The notes under the pieces were generated by a model. That model was given only the letters and a program-made list of their open reading frames with translations, had not been told where the DNA came from and did no database searches. Made by a program: the position numbers and the translations under genes. Of a stretch of DNA of 64,000 bases, positions 51,266 to 59,963 are shown one piece after another. How positions within the stretch are numbered: the first letter of the stretch is position 1; each line of letters begins with the position of its first letter. Location of the stretch: contig NZ_RSEB01000007.1 in NCBI RefSeq assembly GCF_003933745.1, forward strand, positions 62,001-126,000, in the 5' to 3' direction. Source of the stretch: Glycomyces terrestris (lineage in GTDB: Bacteria > Actinomycetota > Actinomycetes > Mycobacteriales > Micromonosporaceae).

Positions 51266-52636
51266 ATGGCCACTGAAGCCACAGAGAAGAAGAACGAGAC
51301 GCCCGAGCCCGGGCGCCTCGACAAGTACTTCGGCATGACCGAGAACAAGACCAACTGGAAGCGCGAGGTCCTGGCAGGGACCACGACGTTCCTGGCGATG
51401 GCCTACATCCTCGCGGTCAACCCCGGCATCCTCAGCTTCGGCCTCTCCGAGGCCGGGGTCGACGCGCCGAACCCGGGCGCGGTCTTCACCGCGACCGCGC
51501 TCGCCTCCGCGCTCGGCTGCCTCGTCATGGGCCTGTGGGCCAAGTACCCCATCGCCACCGCCCCCGGCATGGGATTGAACGCGTTCTTCGCCTTCACCGT
51601 GGTCCTGACCCTCGGCATCCCGTGGCAGACCGCGCTCACCGGCACGCTCGTCTCGGGCGTGCTGTTCTTCATCCTGGCCGTCACCGGCGCCCGCGAGTCG
51701 ATCATCAACGCGATTCCGGCGCAGCTCAAGCTCGCCGTCGGCGCGGGCATCGGCCTGTTCATCGCGTTCATCGGCCTCAAGGGCGGCGGCATCGTCGTCG
51801 GCTCCGAGGCCACGCTGGTGACGATCGGCGACTTCACCTCCGGCACGGTCCTGCTCACCGTGTTCGGCCTGGCCGCCACCGCCGTGTTCATGGTCCTGGG
51901 CTGGAAGGGCGGCGTGTTCTACGGCATGCTCGCGACCCTGGTCCTCGGCCTGGTCACCGGCGTCATCGACTTCCAGCTCGCCGAGGGCTTCACCCCGAAC
52001 CTCGACTCGTTCGGCGCGGCCTTCACCGGCTTCGAGGACGCGTTCACCGTCCACATGATCGCGGTCATCCTGACCATGCTGTTCGTGGACTTCTTCGACA
52101 CGGCCGGGACGCTGTTCGCCGTCGCCGGCCAGGCCGGCCTGGTCAAGGACGGCAAGCTGCCGCGCGCGGGCCGGGCCCTCGCCACCGACTCGATCGCGAC
52201 CTCCGCGGGCGCCGTCCTCGGCACCTCGACCACCACCGCGTACATCGAGTCGACCGCGGGCGTCTCCGTCGGCGGCCGCACCGGCCTGACCGCGGTGACG
52301 ACCGGCTTCTGGTTCATCGTCTCGCTCGTGGCGTTCCCGGTGTTCGGCCTGGTCGCCAACAACCCGGCGGTCACCGCGCCCGCGCTCATCGTCGTGGGCG
52401 TGCTCATGGCGAAGGCGCTCGGCGAGATCGAGTGGGCGAAGCTCGAGTACGCGATCCCGGCGTTCCTCATCGTCGCCGCGATGCCGCTGACGTACTCGAT
52501 CTCCAACGGCATCGCCCTCGGCCTGGTGTTCTTCCCGGTCATGATGACCGCGAAGGGCCGCTGGAAGGAAGTCCACCCGATCGCCTGGGTGCTCATGCTC
52601 GCCTCGATCGGCTACTTCCTGTTCCTGACGGAGTAG
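51266..52636 (+). CDS. NCS2 family purine permease (AzgA-like)
   Basis: 456 residues from the ATG at 51266 (AGGAG 10 nt upstream). The N terminus RLDKYFGMTENKTNWKREVL and GTTTFLAMAYILAVNP are typical of the AzgA branch of nucleobase-cation symporters, which take up adenine, guanine or hypoxanthine. Twelve or more hydrophobic segments; the substrate-site motifs TAPGMGLNAFFAF and VDFFDTAGTLFAVAGQAGL and the GTSTTTAYIES stretch are intact. Single gene, bounded by hairpins at both ends. Exact nucleobase not assignable. Confidence 0.93.
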   Translation: MATEATEKKNETPEPGRLDKYFGMTENKTNWKREVLAGTTTFLAMAYILAVNPGILSFGLSEAGVDAPNPGAVFTATALASALGCLVMGLWAKYPIATAPGMGLNAFFAFTVVLTLGIPWQTALTGTLVSGVLFFILAVTGARESIINAIPAQLKLAVGAGIGLFIAFIGLKGGGIVVGSEATLVTIGDFTSGTVLLTVFGLAATAVFMVLGWKGGVFYGMLATLVLGLVTGVIDFQLAEGFTPNLDSFGAAFTGFEDAFTVHMIAVILTMLFVDFFDTAGTLFAVAGQAGLVKDGKLPRAGRALATDSIATSAGAVLGTSTTTAYIESTAGVSVGGRTGLTAVTTGFWFIVSLVAFPVFGLVANNPAVTAPALIVVGVLMAKALGEIEWAKLEYAIPAFLIVAAMPLTYSISNGIALGLVFFPVMMTAKGRWKEVHPIAWVLMLASIGYFLFLTE

Positions 52637-52650
52637 CGGACCCGCACGGA

Positions 52651-52684
52651 GAAGGGCCCGGGAGGCGATCCTCCCGGGCCCTTC
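52651..52684. terminator. 15-bp bidirectional hairpin
   Basis: GAAGGGCCCGGGAGG (52651-52665) pairs with 52670-52684 around CGAT, between the purine permease and the convergent ABC exporter operon. Confidence 0.85.
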
Positions 52685-52696
52685 CGCGTTCCTTCC

Positions 52697-53881
52697 CTAC
52701 GCGGCGCGGCGGAGCGCCTCGGTGAGCTTCATGCGCGAGCCGGTGTACAGGACGCTGCGCTTGTACAGCTGCGAGCCGAGCGCGAGCGCCCCCGCCGCGG
52801 CGGCCGCCAGGAGCACCGCGGAGAGGCCGACCTGCCAGGCCGGGACCTCGGTGATCGCCATGCGGGTGGGCATCGCGATGCCGGAGAACGGCGGCACGAT
52901 CGACAGGACCTCCGCGAACGTGCTGGTCGGCGCGTTCAGCAGGAAGATCGCGCCCAGGTAGCTGAGCGTCAGCGACATGATGAGCGGGGTCAGGACCGAC
53001 CCGGACTCCTCCTGGCGCGACACGAGCGAGCCGACGCCGCCGGCGAGGGTGCCGAAGAGCGCGAACGCCATGAGCCACCAGCCGATCGTGGAGACCGCGG
53101 CGGCGGCGGTGCCCGGCGGCAGGTCGCCGAGCATGCCGGTCGCGGCCGAGACGCCGAGGCCGACGGCGACCATGGCGACGAGGTTGACCAGGGAGATCAC
53201 GCCGAGGCCGATGACCTTGCCGCCCAGCAGCTGCCAGGGCTTGAGGCTGGTCAGGAGGATCTCGACGATGCGGCTGGACTTCTCCTCGACGACGCCCATG
53301 GCGATGTACTGCACCGGGGTCATGAGCATCATGAACATGATGATCGAGATGACCAGGCCGGTGAAGTAGTCGAGCGTGCTGTGCACGCCCCCGGACTCGA
53401 GGGTCACGAACTCGAGGGGCTCGACGGTGAGCGCGCCGGCGATCTCCTGGTCGGACAGGCCCGCGTTCGCGAGGTTCGTCTGGACGCTGGCGGCCTGCCA
53501 GGCGGCGTCGATCTTGGTCTCGACCTCGTTGCCGACGCCGTCGAGGCTGTAGAGGGAGCCGTCGGCGACGGCCGCCTCGACGGTCTCGTCCTCCACGGCC
53601 CGCTCGGCCTCGTCCGCGGTGTCGTACACGGTGATGTCGAAGCCGCCCATGGCTTCCAGCTGGGCCTGCATCGCGGGGGCGTTCTCGCCGGCGAGGCCGA
53701 TCGCCGCGTCCTCCTCGTTCCCGCCGATGAGGCTCGGGAGCGCGGCGAGGACGCCGACGATGACGACGGTGACGAGGAGGCTGACGAGGTTCGCCTTGGA
53801 CAGGCCGCGGACGCGGATCTCGCGCCCGGCCACGAGCATGAGCCCGCGCATGCGCGAGGTCTCGGCGGACTGGTTGCTCAT
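52697..53881 (-). CDS. ABC-2 type exporter permease (NatB-like)
   Basis: 394 residues. First membrane segment at about 31-50 (NLVSLLVTVVIVGVLAALPSL), a large extracytoplasmic loop of about 130 residues, then five hydrophobic segments (VISIIMFMMLMTPVQYIAMGV onward). The VVEEKSSRIVEILLTSLKPWQLLGGK motif is the ATPase-coupling helix of the NatB/ABC-2 group. With the ATPase encoded just upstream (ATGA overlap) it forms a two-gene exporter; NatAB-type systems expel sodium or toxic compounds, but the substrate cannot be told here. Confidence 0.88.
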   Translation of the reverse strand: MSNQSAETSRMRGLMLVAGREIRVRGLSKANLVSLLVTVVIVGVLAALPSLIGGNEEDAAIGLAGENAPAMQAQLEAMGGFDITVYDTADEAERAVEDETVEAAVADGSLYSLDGVGNEVETKIDAAWQAASVQTNLANAGLSDQEIAGALTVEPLEFVTLESGGVHSTLDYFTGLVISIIMFMMLMTPVQYIAMGVVEEKSSRIVEILLTSLKPWQLLGGKVIGLGVISLVNLVAMVAVGLGVSAATGMLGDLPPGTAAAAVSTIGWWLMAFALFGTLAGGVGSLVSRQEESGSVLTPLIMSLTLSYLGAIFLLNAPTSTFAEVLSIVPPFSGIAMPTRMAITEVPAWQVGLSAVLLAAAAAGALALGSQLYKRSVLYTGSRMKLTEALRRAA

Positions 53882-54747
53882 CGGGTCACGGCCTCTCGGA
53901 AGATCTCGGCGATGGTGGGCTGGTCGTAGGCGAAGCGGGTGACGCGCCCGGCGGACGAGGCGACGCGCAGCGCCTCCTGGTCGTCGCCGTCCTCGATGAG
54001 GTAGTCGTCGCCGTCGCGGGTGACGGTCCCCGGGAGGAGGGCGGTCAGGTCCTCGGCGGCCTCGACGCTGATGCGCAGCTGCTTGACCTCCTTGGCCTTC
54101 AGCTCCTCGACGGTCCCGGAGGCGATGATGCGGCCGTTGCCGATGATGACCACGGAGTCGCAGAGCCGCTCGATGAGGTCGAGCTGGTGGCTGGAGAAGA
54201 TGACGGGCGCGCCGGCCGCGGCGCGGTCCTTGAGCGCGGTGCCCATGACGTCGACGGCGATCGGGTCCAGGCCCGAGAACGGCTCGTCGAGGATGAGCAC
54301 CTCGGGGTCGTGGACGAGGGAGACCGCGAGCTGGACGCGCTGCTGGTTGCCCAGGGACAGGTCCTGGACGAAGTCGCCCATGCGCTCGCTCAGGTCGAGC
54401 TGTTCCAGCAGCTCGGCCGCCGACCGCTTCGCCGCCGCCTTCGACATGCCGTGCAGCTCGCCGAAGTAGGCGACCTGCTCGCCGGTCTTCATCTTGGGGT
54501 AGAGGCCGCGCTCGGAGGGCATGTAGCCGAAGCGGCGGCGCTGCTCGACGCCGAGGGGCGCTCCGTTGTAGACGATCTCGCCGGAGTCGGCGGCGAGGAC
54601 GCCCATGGCGATGCGCATCGTGGTGGTCTTCCCGGCCCCGTTCGCGCCGACGAACCCGACGACTTCGCCCGGGGCGGCCGAGAGCGACACCCCGTCGAGG
54701 GCGACGGTGTCGCCGAACCGCTTGTGCAGGTCCTTGATTTCCAACAT
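53878..54747 (-). CDS. ABC exporter ATPase (NatA-like)
   Basis: 289 residues. Walker A GANGAGKTT, Walker B VLILDEPFSGLDP and switch His in SSHQLD are standard. The signature reads LSLGNQQRVQLA, the LSxGNQQ variant seen in NatA-like exporters, rather than LSGGQ. The C-terminal 70 residues form a small accessory domain. Ribosome site is weak (GGTGA). First gene of the exporter operon; the 728-bp region upstream carries no convincing gene. Confidence 0.9.
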   Translation of the reverse strand: MLEIKDLHKRFGDTVALDGVSLSAAPGEVVGFVGANGAGKTTTMRIAMGVLAADSGEIVYNGAPLGVEQRRRFGYMPSERGLYPKMKTGEQVAYFGELHGMSKAAAKRSAAELLEQLDLSERMGDFVQDLSLGNQQRVQLAVSLVHDPEVLILDEPFSGLDPIAVDVMGTALKDRAAAGAPVIFSSHQLDLIERLCDSVVIIGNGRIIASGTVEELKAKEVKQLRISVEAAEDLTALLPGTVTRDGDDYLIEDGDDQEALRVASSAGRVTRFAYDQPTIAEIFREAVTR

Positions 54748-55475
54748 GACTTCACCCTAGGTGCGGACGCGGGCCCGATCCTCATGCTTGAGGCTGATTC
54801 CGGACCCGCCCGCTTCATTCGCGAGAAGTAATCACGCCGGGGCCGCGGCCCTCGACCGCCGGAGCGCCCGGCGCGGCACCCGCCCGCCCGGTTCACCGCG
54901 GCCCCGCGCGCGATCTGCCGAACCGTCCTCTTCGCGCCCTCGATGACCCTAATCTGGGTTCCGGAATCCTGCCCCGGCCCGGCCTCGGGCGGGAACCCGA
55001 GGAGCCGGACGCGCAGGCGCCCGGCACGAGCGGCGAGGAGACCGATGGCGCCTGCGGCTGGAGACCCGACACCCCGGGACCGCCCGACCGCCCGGCCGCG
55101 GCCCACCGATCCCCGGCCCGCGACCACCGCGCCGCAGGCGAGCGGCTCCGCGACCACGTCCAGCCGGGCGCCGGACTCCTGCACGCCGCCCCGGACGGCC
55201 GCCCTGACGCCGCTGTCCTCCGCGCCGTGGCCGCAGCCCTCCCGACCGCCGACCAAGCCCGCCGCACGGCCGCCCGCCTGGCCGCCGCCGGACCTCCCGT
55301 CCAGGGCATAGGACCCGCCGGCCCGATCCGCGAAACCGCGCCCTGTCACCCGAACCGGTGACACGCGCCGAAATCGAGGCCAGCGCCGCGCCGCCATAGC
55401 CCGTATCCTGGAAGAACACCGCGACTCCGCGGAAACCCAAGAGCCTCAGGCGACCCCCGGATCGAGGCGATCATC
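54748..55475. other. 728-bp region with no convincing gene; coding-like frame without a start
   Basis: No ORF here resembles a real protein from a plausible start. The + frame ending at 55361 is free of stops from about 54830 and reads, near its end, like actinobacterial coding sequence (ERLRDHVQPGAGLLHAA, VLRAVAAALPTADQARR), but it has no ATG, GTG or TTG upstream in frame. It may be a decayed gene or chance in GC-rich DNA. A CCTAGG near 54756 marks the probable promoter area of the exporter operon. Confidence 0.4.
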
Positions 55476-55955
55476 GTGCCCAACCCCCCGTACGGCCCCG
55501 TCCTGCACCGGCCCAACCCGCTCTTCTACCTCCTCGGCCTGCCCTTCATCGCCTACGGTGTCTGGGTCGCCTTCCAAGGCGTCCTCATGGTCGTCGCGTT
55601 CTTCGACCGCGCCGACCCCTTCGCGGGCGACGGCCCGGCGGCCTTCGGCGAAGGCGCGACCACCGTCGTCTGGGGCGCGGTCACCTTCACCATCGGCTGC
55701 TACATCTGGCGCGCCGCCCGCCGCAGAGGCGCGAAGGACCGCTTCGGACGCCTCCTCATCATCGCCGGATACGTCCTCGTCGGCTTCGGACTGGAGGCCG
55801 CCGTCGACGTCATGACCGCGATGATCCAGGGGAACGACGGCAGGAGCGCCGTCCTCGAAGCGGCCGTCTGGGCGGTCCCCGGCGCGATCCTCGGCGCCAT
55901 CGGCATGAAGATGGCCGACGAGATCGCCATCATGACCGCCACCGTCAACGAGTGA
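55476..55955 (+). CDS. four-helix membrane protein, unknown function
   Basis: 159 residues from a GTG at 55476 (GAGG 8 nt upstream). Hydrophobic segments at about 15-42, 62-80, 92-113 and 126-145; the rest is polar, with no enzyme motif. It lies 111 bp upstream of the Roco gene in the same direction and may be cotranscribed. Codon use is GC-rich like the host genome, unlike the Roco gene. Family not recognised. Confidence 0.65.
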   Translation: MPNPPYGPVLHRPNPLFYLLGLPFIAYGVWVAFQGVLMVVAFFDRADPFAGDGPAAFGEGATTVVWGAVTFTIGCYIWRAARRRGAKDRFGRLLIIAGYVLVGFGLEAAVDVMTAMIQGNDGRSAVLEAAVWAVPGAILGAIGMKMADEIAIMTATVNE

Positions 55956-56066
55956 CCCACCCGTCCTGTCCGCGAGCCCTGATCTGCCCGACCCGGAGGA
56001 TCCCTTCGGGGGCGATCCCTCACTACACTGAAGATTTCCTGTCTCCAAGCCGGAAGAGCCCTCTCG

Positions 56067-59000
56067 ATGCTCGACGAGGCCCTGAGCCGCATCCAAGAAG
56101 CCAAGCGCACCAGGCAGACCGCCCTCGACCTCACTGATCTGGCGCTGACGGAACTGCCCGAGGAGGTCTGCGAACTCACAGTGCTCACCAAGCTCAATCT
56201 CTTCGGCAACCGATTGGTCTCGCTGCCGGAGTCGATCGGCGAAATGCGGGCGCTCTCCGAGCTGACCCTCACCGGAAACCGGCTTGCGGTGCTGCCGGAG
56301 TCGTTCGGCCGTTTGACCTCACTGACCGAACTGGACCTCGGCTCGAACGAACTCTCCGAACTCCCCGACTCCTTCGCGCACCTGATCTCACTCACCGAAC
56401 TCAGTCTGAGCTACAACGACTTCGAGTGCCTCCCCGAGTCGATGGCAGCCCTCACCTCGCTGAGCGACCTCGACCTGTCCGACAACTGCCTCCGCGCGCT
56501 CCCCGAATGGATCGGTGCACTCACCGGATTGACCGTTCTGGACCTCAGCGACAACCGACTCACGACACTGCCGGGTTCGATCGGTGCGCTGACGGCACTC
56601 ACCGAACTCAATCTCTCCGGCAACAGGCTCACCCGCGTTCCGGACACGATCGGCGATCTCCGGCATTTGAGCAGCCTCAGCTGCTCTGACAACGATCTGA
56701 GCGAACTCCCCGAAACGATCGGCGGGCTCACCGCCCTCACTGAACTCCGATTCGACATGAACGACGTGCGCAGACTGCCGGAGTCGATCGCAAGCCTCAC
56801 GGCCCTCGCCACACTGCACCTTCCCTCCAACCGGTTGGAGGCGCTCCCCGAATCCATAGGGGCGCTGGTCTCGCTCACCAGTCTCGATCTGCGCGACAAC
56901 CGACTCCCCGCCCTGCCCGATTCGATCTGCGACCTGACCGCACTCGAATCGCTCGATGCAAGGGACAACAGGCTCATCGCCCTACCGGAAGGGATCGGCC
57001 GCCTGTCCGCGCTGAGCAAACTCTTGCTCCGCGGCAACAACCTCCGCGCTCTCCCCGAATCCCTCGGGGGGCTCGTCTCGCTCACCGAGTTCAACATCTG
57101 GTCCAACGACCTCGACACCATCCCTGAATGGATCGGCAACCTCACCGCCCTGACCGAGCTCGACCTCAGCTTCAACCGGCTGACGACACTGCCGACCTCG
57201 ATCGGCGATCTCACCGCACTCACCCGTCTGGACTGCAACTACAATCAGCTGTCGGCGCTGCCGGAATCGATCACCAAGCTCACCGCGCTCACTTCGATGA
57301 ACTTCGGCAACAACCGATTGACGGCGCTGCCTGAAACGATCGGCGTCTTCACCTCGCTCCAAGACCTGGAACTCGAAGGCAATCAGCTCACTTCACTCCC
57401 GGACGCCGTCGGAAACCTCTCGGCGTTGACGCGGCTTTCCGCGGCCGTCAACCGCCTCAGCTCCCTCCCTGCCAGCCTGTCCTCGATCCCGGGCCTGACC
57501 GAGCTCGAGATCGACGGCAATCCGCTCGCCCCCGAGGTGGCCGCCGCCCACGAAGGCGGGTTCATGGACCTCATGGCCTTCCTGGAACAGCTCGCGACCG
57601 ACGGAGTGACCATTCGCGAAGCGAAGCTCGTGCTCGTCGGCGAGGGCGCGGTCGGCAAGAGCACACTGCTTTCGGCGATGCTGGGCGAACCGTTCACGGT
57701 GGAGCGGTCTTCGACGCACGGCATCGAGGTCAGCCCCCTGGTGCTCGGCCGAGGGACTGACGACGAATGCGTCCTGAACGCCTGGGACTTCGGGGGCCAG
57801 CCGACCTATCGGCCGACCCACCAGCTGTTCTTCACCTCGCCGGCCGTCTATCTCGTGGTCTGGAAGCCGCGGCACGGGCCGCGGCAGGACAACGTCGGGG
57901 AATGGATCGAGCTGATCCGCCGCCGAGCCGGTGATGACGTCCGCATCCATGTCGTCGCGACTCACGGCGGTCCAAAGGACCGGCTCGCGCACATCGACGA
58001 GACCGGACTGCGACAGGCGCACGGCGATGTCATCGTCGGCTTCCACCACGTCGACAGCAGGACCGGCGAGGGCATCGAGGAGCTTCAGGCCGCGGTCTCG
58101 GCCACCGCATCGGGTCTGCCGCACTTCACTCGGAGACTCCCCGCCAGCTGGCGACATCTCCAAGAAGATCTGCGCCGAGGGGCCGAACCGTACCTGGACT
58201 ACGAGGATTACCTGGCCCGAGCAGCCGAGTACGGGCTCTCGGAATCCTCCGCGAGCACCCTCGCGACCGTGGCCACGCACCTGGGCCACTGGTGCTACTA
58301 CCCCAACATCCCCGGTCTCGATCAGCTCGTGGTCCTGAAGGGCGACTGGCTCAGTGCTGCGGTGAGCCTCGTCATCGACGACCTCGAGACCGTCCGGAAC
58401 CACGGTCTGGTGGAGCACTCCCGGCTCAATCAGATCTGGAACGACCCGACGAACCCCGAGCACCTGCGCTACCCGGAGCGCGTCCACCGCATCCTGTTGC
58501 GGCTCATGGAGGAGTATGAGATCTCCTACCGGGTCGGCGGAGGCGGTCACGGAGGAAGGCCGCCGACGAGCCTCATCGCCCAGCTGGTCGACTCGCGCAC
58601 TCCCGCAATGGAAGCTTGGAACGACTACGGACGCGCACTGCCGATGCAGACCCGGACTTGCAGGTTCAGCGACTCCTCGGAGAACTTCCACATTCCCGAG
58701 GGCCTGATCTACCGCCTGATCGTTCGGCTGCACCAGTTCTCGCTCGGCCGCGAGCGGTACGAGCAGAGCGTCCACTGGACGGGCGGACTCGTCGTGGACA
58801 ACGGCATGCACGGCAGAGCGCTGATCAGATTGCAGCGCGATCAGCTCCAGGTCTCGGTGAAGGCCGTCGCCCCCGAATACTTCCTCACGATGATCCTTGA
58901 AGAAGTGCGCGCTCATGTCGAGGAGTTCTGGCAGGGAGTGAAGGTGCACAACTTCGTCACCTGCGGCAGCTTCTGCAACGACCCCGACGCCTCTCGTCAA

Positions 59001-59828
59001 GGGCAGTGGCAGGTCGAGCGCCTCTTCAACCGGCGCATGAAGGGGAAGCAGGACATCACCTGCAATTCGTGTGACGAGGACGTGTCGATTCGCGATCTGC
59101 TCAGCGGTGTCACCGAAGACGCTCCGCCCGACGTGCGACTGGCGGAGGTGAGCGAGGCAGTGCTCGACCCGGACTTCAAAGCCCGTATCGACCGGTTCGA
59201 ACAGGCGGTCCTCAGAGAGGAAATCGAGCACGCGGATGTCGCTGGACTGGTCAGCCAATGCGAGTCCGGACTCCAGGACATGCTCAGGGCATTCGAGAGC
59301 CAAGCGTCCAACGGGCCGCGGATATTCACGTTCGAACCCCTCAAACCGATGACGGCCGCTGACCTCCACCTCGACGTTCAGGTGGTCCTCTGGTGCGAGC
59401 ACTCGCGGATGCCGGTCCGGGACTTGAGTGGGGACCAGCTCTCCGGAGTGGTGAGACTCAACCTCTCCCTGCCGTGGTTCTTGAGTGCCAGCACGTGGAT
59501 CTTCTCAATGGCGACCCTGCTCAGGGTCGTGCAGCCACAGAGGCTCGCCGGGGATCCGGTCCCCATACGAGCAAGTGGCCGCGGACGCGCGATGACCGAT
59601 CTCTCGTCAATGAAATGGTCGAGCGTGGACCAGTTCTTCAAGGAGGCCCGGGTGGGGGACTACGACTCCAGAGCCGACGAGCTTCGTGAACTGCACCGTC
59701 TCATCCGAGCGAAGGATCCGGCCTTCGGCGGACTCGTCCGGGTGCGGCAGCGGGGCCGGTACCTGTGGGTCCATCCCCGGTTCAAGGCCGAGTTGAGTCC
59801 CGGGCTTCCCGATATGGGCGGGGACTGA
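56067..59828 (+). CDS. Roco protein: leucine-rich repeats, Roc GTPase and COR domains
   Basis: 1253 residues. A short helical N terminus, then 20 consecutive 23-residue LRRs (from residue 43 to the last at 480; consensus LxLxxNxLxxLPESIGxLTxLTx). The Roc GTPase follows: P-loop GEGAVGKS (525-532), switch II DFGGQ (574-578) with WDFGGQPTYRPTHQLFF, and THGG (632-635) where small GTPases have NKxD. The COR domain covers about 680-880. The remaining C-terminal part is not recognised; it includes C-x2-C and other Cys (FVTCGSFC, CNSC) that may bind zinc. GDP/GTP-driven dimerisation is the known Roco mechanism; the cellular role is unknown. Third codon positions are clearly less GC-rich than neighbours, suggesting transfer. 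Confidence 0.9.
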   Translation: MLDEALSRIQEAKRTRQTALDLTDLALTELPEEVCELTVLTKLNLFGNRLVSLPESIGEMRALSELTLTGNRLAVLPESFGRLTSLTELDLGSNELSELPDSFAHLISLTELSLSYNDFECLPESMAALTSLSDLDLSDNCLRALPEWIGALTGLTVLDLSDNRLTTLPGSIGALTALTELNLSGNRLTRVPDTIGDLRHLSSLSCSDNDLSELPETIGGLTALTELRFDMNDVRRLPESIASLTALATLHLPSNRLEALPESIGALVSLTSLDLRDNRLPALPDSICDLTALESLDARDNRLIALPEGIGRLSALSKLLLRGNNLRALPESLGGLVSLTEFNIWSNDLDTIPEWIGNLTALTELDLSFNRLTTLPTSIGDLTALTRLDCNYNQLSALPESITKLTALTSMNFGNNRLTALPETIGVFTSLQDLELEGNQLTSLPDAVGNLSALTRLSAAVNRLSSLPASLSSIPGLTELEIDGNPLAPEVAAAHEGGFMDLMAFLEQLATDGVTIREAKLVLVGEGAVGKSTLLSAMLGEPFTVERSSTHGIEVSPLVLGRGTDDECVLNAWDFGGQPTYRPTHQLFFTSPAVYLVVWKPRHGPRQDNVGEWIELIRRRAGDDVRIHVVATHGGPKDRLAHIDETGLRQAHGDVIVGFHHVDSRTGEGIEELQAAVSATASGLPHFTRRLPASWRHLQEDLRRGAEPYLDYEDYLARAAEYGLSESSASTLATVATHLGHWCYYPNIPGLDQLVVLKGDWLSAAVSLVIDDLETVRNHGLVEHSRLNQIWNDPTNPEHLRYPERVHRILLRLMEEYEISYRVGGGGHGGRPPTSLIAQLVDSRTPAMEAWNDYGRALPMQTRTCRFSDSSENFHIPEGLIYRLIVRLHQFSLGRERYEQSVHWTGGLVVDNGMHGRALIRLQRDQLQVSVKAVAPEYFLTMILEEVRAHVEEFWQGVKVHNFVTCGSFCNDPDASRQGQWQVERLFNRRMKGKQDITCNSCDEDVSIRDLLSGVTEDAPPDVRLAEVSEAVLDPDFKARIDRFEQAVLREEIEHADVAGLVSQCESGLQDMLRAFESQASNGPRIFTFEPLKPMTAADLHLDVQVVLWCEHSRMPVRDLSGDQLSGVVRLNLSLPWFLSASTWIFSMATLLRVVQPQRLAGDPVPIRASGRGRAMTDLSSMKWSSVDQFFKEARVGDYDSRADELRELHRLIRAKDPAFGGLVRVRQRGRYLWVHPRFKAELSPGLPDMGGD

Positions 59829-59963
59829 GACCTTCGGCGCGGCGGGTGTCGCCAGGCCCTCCCGCGGTCACCCGTTCGGCGTAAGAATGGGAGGCGGACC
59901 GACCGCCGAGGGGCGCCGGGGGCCGCGCGCACGAGCGGCCCGGCGACGCGTGAGGAGACGTAC

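Noticed and set aside
54943-55311. ORF of 122 residues on the + strand
   Set aside because: Pro/Arg/Ala low-complexity shadow with no ribosome site or domain.
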